Below, in pieces: positions 47,077-56,000 of a stretch of DNA of 64,000 nucleotides (positions within the stretch are counted from its first letter, which is position 1; each line of letters begins with the position of its first letter). Where the stretch lies: contig JACBWW010000016.1 in NCBI GenBank assembly GCA_020086605.1, positions 25,075,337-25,139,336 of the forward strand, given 5' to 3'. This DNA comes from Lanius collurio. Its lineage: Eukaryota; Chordata; Aves; Passeriformes; Laniidae. The notes under the pieces were generated by a model, which ran no database searches, was not told where the DNA came from, and was given only the letters and a program-made list of their open reading frames with translations. Position numbers and translations under genes: made by a program.

Positions 47077-50000
47077 GTAAGAGGGGCTCCTTCCTACAGA
47101 GCAATTATCTCTCAAATGAAGCACTCGGGCTAATTAGGGTGGGGGTTTTGCAGCTTCTACTCCAAGTACCAGTGAATATCTTCCTTCCTGGAGAGCAAAG
47201 AGGTGTTAATGAGTCATGCAGGGAGGTTATTCGGGTTTTAGTTCAAGGTGGAGCTGTTGGTCATGTGAGAAAAGACACCAAGACAGGCAGAGCTCGTGGA
47301 CAGGAAAAAATCCTGGTCACAGAATTCCAGACTGGGTTGGGAGGGAGCTTAAATCCCATCCAGTGCCACCCCTGCCATGGCAGGGACACCTCCCACTGTC
47401 CCAGGCTGCTCCCAGCCCCAATGTCCAGCCTGGCCTTGGGCACTGCCAGGGATCCAGGGGCAGCCACAGCTGCTCTGGGCACCCTGTGCCAGGGCCTGCC
47501 CACCTTCCCAGGGAACAATTCCTGCCCAAGATCCCACCCAGCCCTGCCCTCTGGCACTGGGAAGCCATTTCCTGTGTCCTGTCCCTCCATCCCCTGTCCC
47601 CAGTCCCTCTGCAGCTCTCCTGGAGCCCCTTCAGGCCCTGCCAGCCGCTCTGAGCTCTCCCTGGAGCCTTCTCCTCTCCAGGTGAGCAACCCCAGCTCTC
47701 CCAGCCTGGCTCCAGAGCAGAGGCTCCAGCCCTGGAGCAGCTCCAGGGCCTCCTCCAGCAGCTCCACGTCCTTCCTGTGCCTCCTGCCACAGCTTTACTG
47801 ACTCAGGCACTTTTTAATCCCCAGTGAAAGAAGGGTTCTGGTAGTTTTTACCTGGGGTTGTGCCGGTGTGTTGGTGACAGAGCCCTCCCGTGGCTGCTGA
47901 TCCCAGACCGTCCCACGAGCTCCTGCCCAGAGCCAGGAATTTTTCCATCAGGCATTTGGGGAGACTCTCCCTCGAGCACGGCTCGTGGTGCAGACAGATT
48001 CCCATCCATTTTCCCGTTCCCTTGCAGAGTCCTGCAGGAAAGGGGAGGCGGGTGCCAGCAGAGCCGCCCGTGGCACCGCAGAGGTCTGCAGCAAGGGGAA
48101 CATGACAGCCAACACCGCCTGTGCCATCCGGCGGGGCACCAGCGTCACCCTGTCCTGCCAGCTGGGAGCCCCGCAGAGAGGCAGCCGGTGCTGGGCTGCC
48201 ATCTTCCTCAACAACTCCGAGCAAGTCAGAAACCACGGAGGCTCCGTCAGCAAAACCTTTGTGGTCACTGCCTACGGCAAACACACCTTCACCTGCAAAA
48301 CTCTCTGTGGAGGCAACCCCAAACTCATTTGTGGAATCGATATCCAGTGTGGAAGTAAGGAAAATTAGTTTTTAATTACTCCTGGTCCTTAAAGCATCCC
48401 CGTGGAGGAGGGAAGCCCGTTAGACACTGGCAGGGGGTGGCTTTCTCCAGGACGGGTGGTGTTGTGAGGGGCTCTTCCTATGGGAAGTATTCCTGGCTGG
48501 AACTGAGCAGCTCTGTTATTCCTGGGGGGAGAGAGGCTGAATAAACCTGCCTGCTCAGAGAAACAACGTCCTCCCTACTGAGCATCCCCTAAAATGCCTC
48601 CTACCAACATCTCTGAGGAAGAAACACTGAAGGCCAGGTTGGAGGCAGCCTGGTCTGGTTGGAGATGTCAGACTGAAGGAGCCTTAGAGGTCCAACCCGA
48701 GCCAGGCTGTGATTCTGAGACTGACAGGAATATCTGTTCCAGATCCTCCAGATGAGCCCAGGAATGTGTCCTGCATCCAGCACGGGACACGGGGACATCC
48801 CACCTGCACTTGGGACAAAGGAAGGCTCACCTACCTCGATACTGCCTATGGAATCGAGTAAGTGATGGTGCTGGAAATATAATTAATACCTAATTATCCC
48901 CTGGAGCGGTTTTCTGATCATGCCCTGCTGCAGGGCAGCTCCCTCAGGGTTCAGCAGACAGAGGCTGTGCCAAGATACCCCTTTGGGAAGGGAACCCCAT
49001 CCCACACACCCAGGGTTCACCTTTCTTGCTCCACAGAAAGACAACCAAACCTTTCCTCCTGCTCCAGGCTCTCCAATGGGACAGACACCTTTTGCTTCCC
49101 AGAAGAAATTCCCAGTCAGGTGTTCGGCTCTCGGGATCTGAGCAAGCTGGATTTTGACTCCAATTACACCGTGGTGGTTTCTGCCTCCAATAAATTAGGA
49201 AATGCCTCGTCCCAGCCACTCACCTTCATGTTAATAGACATAGGTAAGGCTCCACTTCCCACCTCTCAGCCTGCCCCAGACCTTTGGGAAGACCTGAAAA
49301 CATTCAGGGCACTTAAAAACTTCTGGTAAAATCATCCATCCAGCCTAAACCCATAATCCTATTTTCCACCTTTCCCTCCGAGCTGTGCTGCCTCTCTGAG
49401 CCCCCTTTGTTCCTTTCTGTTTTGGTGCCAGTGAAGCCACATCCTCCTGAGTTTTCAGTGGAATTTGATGATTCTTCTGCCACCAGCTGCACCTTTTCCT
49501 GGCACGATGAGGCACAAGCACAGCACTACAGGCTGAGATACCGTCCCCTCAGCAGGCACACCTGGAGCGTGGTAATCCTTTTGGGATGGAGGGCATTACG
49601 GATCTGCTGGGGAAGGGAAGGCTCCAGGGAGAGCTCAGAGCCCCTGGCAGGGCCTGAAGGGGCTCCAGGAGAGCTGCAGAGGGACTGGGGACAAGGCCTG
49701 GAGGGACAGGACACAGGGAATGGCTTCCCAGTGCCAGAGGGCAGGGCTGGATGGGATCTTGGGCAGGAATTGTTCCCTGGGAGGGTGGGCAGGCCCTGGC
49801 ACAGGGTGCCCAGAGCAGCTGTGGCTGCCCCTGCATCCCTGGCAGTGCCCAAACCCAGGCTGGATGGGGCTGGGAGCAGCCTGGGACAGTGGAAGCACTG
49901 GAAGGGCTGTGAGGTCCCTCCCAACCCAAACCATTCCATCACTCTGTGAAGTTTTTGCTTTTACTTTAAAAGTGGCAAAAGGGACGTTTTGCTGGGAGCT

Positions 50001-53000
50001 GAGCAAATCACTCAAACAGAGCTTTTGTTATTGGCACGTAATAAATGAGGGGTTTTTCAGCTGAAGCCCTGCAAGCCCAACGATTCCTTGCATCACTCTT
50101 TGAGTTGTCGAAGCTGCCTCAGATCAGGGTTTCCCTGCTGGTTTTTAAAGCTGTTCCTGGCTGGGCTGCACCGTGGCCATTCACAACTCAGCCTCTCACT
50201 GCCCCCAACCTTTGTGTCCTTGTGGGTTTAATCTTCCATGTCCTTCACCCCCATTGAAGGTTGAAAGCTTCAGCAGGCAGAAATATCACCTGCAGGGGCT
50301 GGAGCCCGACACAGCCTACGAGTTCCAGGTGAGCTGCAGGATCCTCCCGGGGCGAGGGCTGTGGAGCGACTGGAGCAGGAACCAGACACACACCCCAGCA
50401 GCAGGTAAGGAACCCTCCTGCATCCCACGGGAGACTCCAGCTCATGAGGCCAAACTGCTGCTGGGTGGTTTTGTGGGGAGTCTAAATCCAGACCTGGAGC
50501 CAAGAGAGAGAAGTTTCTGTAGGAAAATTGCTTTTAATGAACCAACGGCGGAGCTCTTTCGTGTTTCTCACAGAACAGGAATTTCCAGAGCTCACTGAAG
50601 GATTTGGGGGTTGCAAGGAGATGTTCGTTAAGGTCCCATCCAAAACCCTTCTAATTCTGTGATTCTCTGCCCTCCTGCTCGGCTTTGGCTGCTCTTTTTT
50701 GTGAATTACTCGGAGCCCGTGGGGCTGGTGCTGTTGTGACTCAGCCCATTTCCCATTTCCCACTGTGACAGCGGCAGTTTTTCTAACAAGCATCAATTGA
50801 GGAGGGAGGTGTGAACTTTTCCTTCCCTCCCCCACCTTCCTCTCAGCAGTTTTCTCCCCTTCTCGTTGCACCCTGCACTTGTGGTCATCATCCCCACCCC
50901 GCCCCTGCTGCAGCAGGAGAACCAGAGGGTTTTTAGCTGATCAAACCCCAAATTAACACTTTTTCAAGAAAAAATTCCTTTTCCTGCTTCTTTTCGTGTG
51001 AGCTGCCAAAAATCCTGCCCTTGTTCATGTGGTTCACAGGCTTTCAAGGCCAGGCTGGAGGGCAGCAGATGCAATCCCATATTCTGATTTTTCCACTTTA
51101 TCTCACCCTTCCCTCGCTCAGAGGGCTCTGGTTTTATTTCTGCTGCTTCTCCTTTCTGTTCCTGTCTTTCTTTGCAGTTCACACAGGACAAACTGCTCCA
51201 AACATCGCTGACAGGGAGGGTTTTTGTCTCTGTTACAGCCCTGCTCCAGCAGGGGTTGCCCATCAGCTGCCCCTGCCCCAGCTACCAACAATCAATATTG
51301 GAATTTGATGAGTTTATGCTGGTCAGGAACCAAGCTCTGTCATTCTCTGTCACCCCAGCTTTCCTTATATATTTATCTCTGATTCTGGATTTCTGGAGCG
51401 CATCCACCAGCCAGAGCTTCCCTTTAATGTTATTTTGGGACATTTATTCAAAACATCGAGAGTTTACAGTGAGAACTGTGGAAGGAACCAGGGGTTTAAG
51501 CTACCTCAGACAAGCTGTTAAAGGCATTTATTGCCTGGAGCCAGACAGGAAAATCCTACAGATCTCACAAGCCCCCTCATCCAAGGCTTCCTGTTGTTCT
51601 AGGACTGATGGAGACAACCCCAAGGACCTTCATAAGCCTCAAATTTATGCAAAGACAGGAGCTAATGCTGTGCCTTTGATGTGTGGGTTTCCTTGGGAGC
51701 CATCTGGATTACTGAGGGCAGGATAAAGTCAGCAGCAGATCCAAACCCTTTTCCTTGGATTTATGGCTTGTCCTCCTGATGATCCCCATCTTCAAAGCAG
51801 CCAAACAACAGCAAAGGTGGATTATCACACCCTGCAGCATTTCAGGGGCATTTTAAAGCTTAAATTTTAATTTTCTCAGGGGTTTTGCTTCCTTTGCCTG
51901 TTTGTTGGCTTCAAACACCTGCCACTGCCCCCCTTTCCCTTCCCCACCAGTGCCCACCGGGATCCTGGATGTCTGGTACCGGCAGCAGGACGTGGACTCC
52001 GGGCACCAGAACCTCTCCCTGTTTTGGAAGGTGAGTTCAGTGCAAGCCCAGCCAAGCCCAGCCAGGTGAGAGGGGAGACAAAACCCAGAGAGGAGAAACT
52101 CTGATTTTTAGGATTGCAGGAAACAACAGAACCCTGGGAGGGCACAAGGGTTTCACCAGTTCCCAGGGACAGAGACATGGAACAAGAGTCCCCTCCCTGT
52201 GAGGAGGTTCAGCATCACTTTTCTGCCTAAAATTTAATGGAATGCCAGAATTAATTGGATTGGGAGGGATTTTGAATGTCATCTTGTTCCACAGGCAGGG
52301 ACACCTCCCACTGTCCCAGGCTGCTCCAAATCCTGTCCAGCCTGGCCTTGGGCACTGCCAGGGATCCAGGGGCAGCCACAGCTGCTCTGGGAATTTCATC
52401 CCAGCCCCTCCTCACCCTCCCAGGGAACAATTCCTGCCCAAGATCCCATCCAGCCCTGCCTTCTGGCACTGGGAAGCCATTCCCTGTGTCCTGTCCCTCC
52501 ATCTCTGTATCCAAAGCCCCTCTCCAGCTTCCCCCCACCCCTGCCAGCATTTTTGGGGTCTGGTGGGCAAAGCAGATTCCACACAGAATTTGGGTTAAAG
52601 CCCCCCAGAGCTGGATAAAAAATTCACCATGTTTCCCCACACACCCCAAGGAGCAGCACGCTGCAAGTGAAAGCAGAAATTCTCATGCGATTCTGTGACC
52701 CCACATGTTGTGGCTTTAACTTGCAGACCTTTATCTTGCAACACTTTCTTTATCAGGAGTGACTTCCTGCAGCATCATTCATAAAATGGGGTAATAAACT
52801 GCCTCGAGAGCTTTCACAGCAGCTTCAAAGCCAGGCTGAGACTCAGCACAACACCCTGCAGGAGATGTGCTCCCGTTCTCAGACAAATACCCCAAAAACC
52901 TCCAAAAACCAGTTCAAAAATTTAATTTCTGCACGTTTTCAGAGTGGTTCCAGCAATGCCTCTGTCCTGGGGTGCTGCCAAAGCACCAGAAACTCTGCAA

Positions 53001-56000
53001 ACATTTTGGTGTGGGCTTTGTTTTGTTATGACAAAAAATCAGCCAAACCAATGAATTCATGGCACAGAAACATCAGAGAACTGAAACTGGGAGTACAACT
53101 GCAGGCACCCAGAGGGGAGTTAAAACCAGGGTGTGGTGTTACTGTCAGAGATGTGTGCTCAGAGAGGCTCTGTTTAAATAATTCTTTATGGGGGCTTTAA
53201 GTAAAACCCAGGCTTTTCCTCCAAATCAAAACCTGCTCATTGTGACAAACCCAGCTGAGCAGTTCATATTTTTTTTTTTCCCTCCCTTGTGAAAAGTGTG
53301 GCTGGAATTCAGCTTCGGGGCAGGAGCTGTTTCACTGTCCCCAGTTGGAGAAATCAGCACCTCACAGCAAAAGAGCTTCACTAAACTGGAATTGAATGGG
53401 AAATTCTGGAATGGTTGGGGTTGGGATGGAGCTTAAATCCCATCCAGTGCCACCCCTGCCATGGCAGGGACACCTCCCACTGTGCCAGGCTGCTCCCAGC
53501 CCCAATGTCCAGCCTGGCCTTGGGCACTGCCAGGGATCCAGGGGCAGCCACAGCTGCTCTGGGCACCCTGTGCCAGGGCCTGCCCACCCTCCCAGGGAAC
53601 AATTCCTTCCCAATATCCCATCCATCCCTGCCTTCTGGCACTGGGAAGCCATTCCCTGGCTCCTGGCCCTCCAGGCTCTCATCCAAAGCCCCTCCCCAGC
53701 TTCCCCAGCTGACAACACCTTTTTCAGAACACAGTGACAGATGTGCTTTCCCTGCAGGCCCTGAGCACCCCAGAGGCAGGAGGGAGAACCCTGGGATACA
53801 CGGTGACCTTGGAAGCCCTGGACCACGGGAAGCTCCCAGCACAACCCCACCAAACCACCCAGACCAGCTTCTCCAGGGTCACCCCCAGGGTGGGCCACAG
53901 GATCACGGTCAGCGCCCACAACTCGCGGGGCAGCTCCCCCCCTGCGGCCATCCTGACCCGCCCGGGCCACCAGGGTAAGGCTCCTGCTGGCCCGGGGTCC
54001 CTGCTGGCCCAGGGTCCCTGAGGGCAACAGCAGCACCTGGCTTTGTGCCACCTTGACCTGTTCCGCTCCCTCCACTTTGTGCTCACCTCAGAGGAACTTC
54101 AGGGATCTGCAGATCCACTCTGGCCTGTGGGTGAGCACCCCCAGCTGTCCCAGCCTCCACACCAGAGCGGCTCCAGCCCTTGGAGCATCCCTGTTGCTCC
54201 TCTGGAATCGCTCCAGCTGCCCCACATCCTTCCTTGTGGATCAGGGCAGGATGTTGGGGTGTGCTGTGACAGCAGCTCCCAGGGCTTGGGATGGCACAGC
54301 CAAGCACTGCTGGGGGTGTTCAGTCCACGAGAAAAGACAGGAATGTGCCTGTTCCTGTCAGCAAACCTTCCCATTATCACCTTTCCTTTAATTCGAGTTC
54401 ATTCTTATCCTTCCCACCGAGACCCAGTAAAACCCACACATCCCATTTAATGGGATACTACAGTAACTTTGTGCTGACTGTGGCTTTTGTTCTCCCCTGT
54501 AAGATCTGCCCCCTCCTCAGCGAGTCTGTGCCGTGGCCCTGGGGAACAGCAGCATCCTGGTGAGCTGGAGCCCCCCACCCGCAGGCGCCGTGCCCGTGGG
54601 GGGGTACGTGGTGGAGTGGGCAGAGCCCTGGAGGGAGCCGCGCCCGCAGCCCCAGCACGGCTGGGTGAAGCTGCCCCCGGCCCAGCTGTCCGCGGTGCTG
54701 GCAGGTAAATGCCACCCTGGGACACCAGTGAAGCACCAGCTGGGGTGGGAAATATTTTAAGCGACAAGTCAGGTTTGAATGTGGCCTCCAAGGCCAGGCT
54801 GGGCGGGGCTGGGAGCAGCCTGGGATGGTGGGAGGTGTTGCTGCCATGGCAGGGGGTGGCCTGGATGGGCTTCGAGGTCCCTCCCAACCTGAAACAGTCT
54901 GGGATTCTCTATTTCTATATTTCTATAATTTTTACTAAAATCACTTCCAGGGATAGGGCAGCCACAGCTTCTTTGGGCACCCTGTGCCAGGGCCTCCCCA
55001 CCCTCACAGGGAGGAATTTCTTCCCAATATCTCATCCAATCCTGCCCTCTGGCAGTGGGAAACCATTAATTTTCTGTTTAATGCCCAGTAAGGCTCTGCT
55101 GGGCTCAGTAGATCAGAGGAAATTTCATTCCCTTTTTTATGAAAATCTATCAATAATCACAATATTTATCTCAGATTTAAGCAGCTGCTGCAATATTTCT
55201 ACCCTGACTGCAAATCCTTGAACAAGCAACTCTCCAGTTGTAATTTCTCTCTCCAGAGCACATCAGAGATAACGTCTGCTATCAGATCCACGTGTCTGCA
55301 CTTTATCAGGACAGAGCTGGACAGGCAGCATCAGTCAGGGGAAACTCCACAGCACAAGGTAAACCACAGGAACGCCCTTCCAGGTGTTTTTAAGGCATTT
55401 TAAGCTCAGCTTTAAAGCCAGTCCTGTGTCTTGCAGCCCCATCAGCTGGGCCCCAGATGCTCACAACGCCCTGGGCCAGCGGCGTCCTGGTTTCCTGGGA
55501 GGAGATCCCAGCTCCCCAGCAGAGGGGCTGCATCACTGGGTACCACATCTACCTGCAGAGGAGGGACAGGCAGGGCCAGCCCGAGGTCCATGGTGGGTGC
55601 CTGGGGGCTGGAAATGCTTCTCCTGCTCCCCTTCCATCCCTGGAGGTGCACAGTGGGATCATTCTGAGTTGCTTTCAGTGTGGAACTATCAGATTTTTCC
55701 CTGCTTCTTCTTCCCCCTGCTTCTCTTATTCCTCTTCCTCCTGTTCTTATTCCTCCTCTTCATCTTATTCTTCCCTATTCCTCTTATTTTTCTTCCTATC
55801 CTTTCTCTTGTTCTTTTTTTTCCTCTTCTTCTTCCTCTTACTTCCCTATTCCTCCTCCTCTTCCTCTTGTCTCCCTCCTCTTTTTCTTCCTCATCCTCTC
55901 CTTCCTTTTACTTCTCTTCCTCCTCTTTTTCTTCTTCCTCTCCTATTTCCTCCTTCCTCTTCCTCTTCCTCTCCTTCCTAACTTTATTCAGCGCCCTATT

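Noticed and set aside
54785..55075. Adjacent sense and antisense CR1 pieces as a twin-priming inversion.
   Set aside because: The element's 3' terminus lies in the middle of the pair, which twin priming does not produce; two separate insertions fit better.
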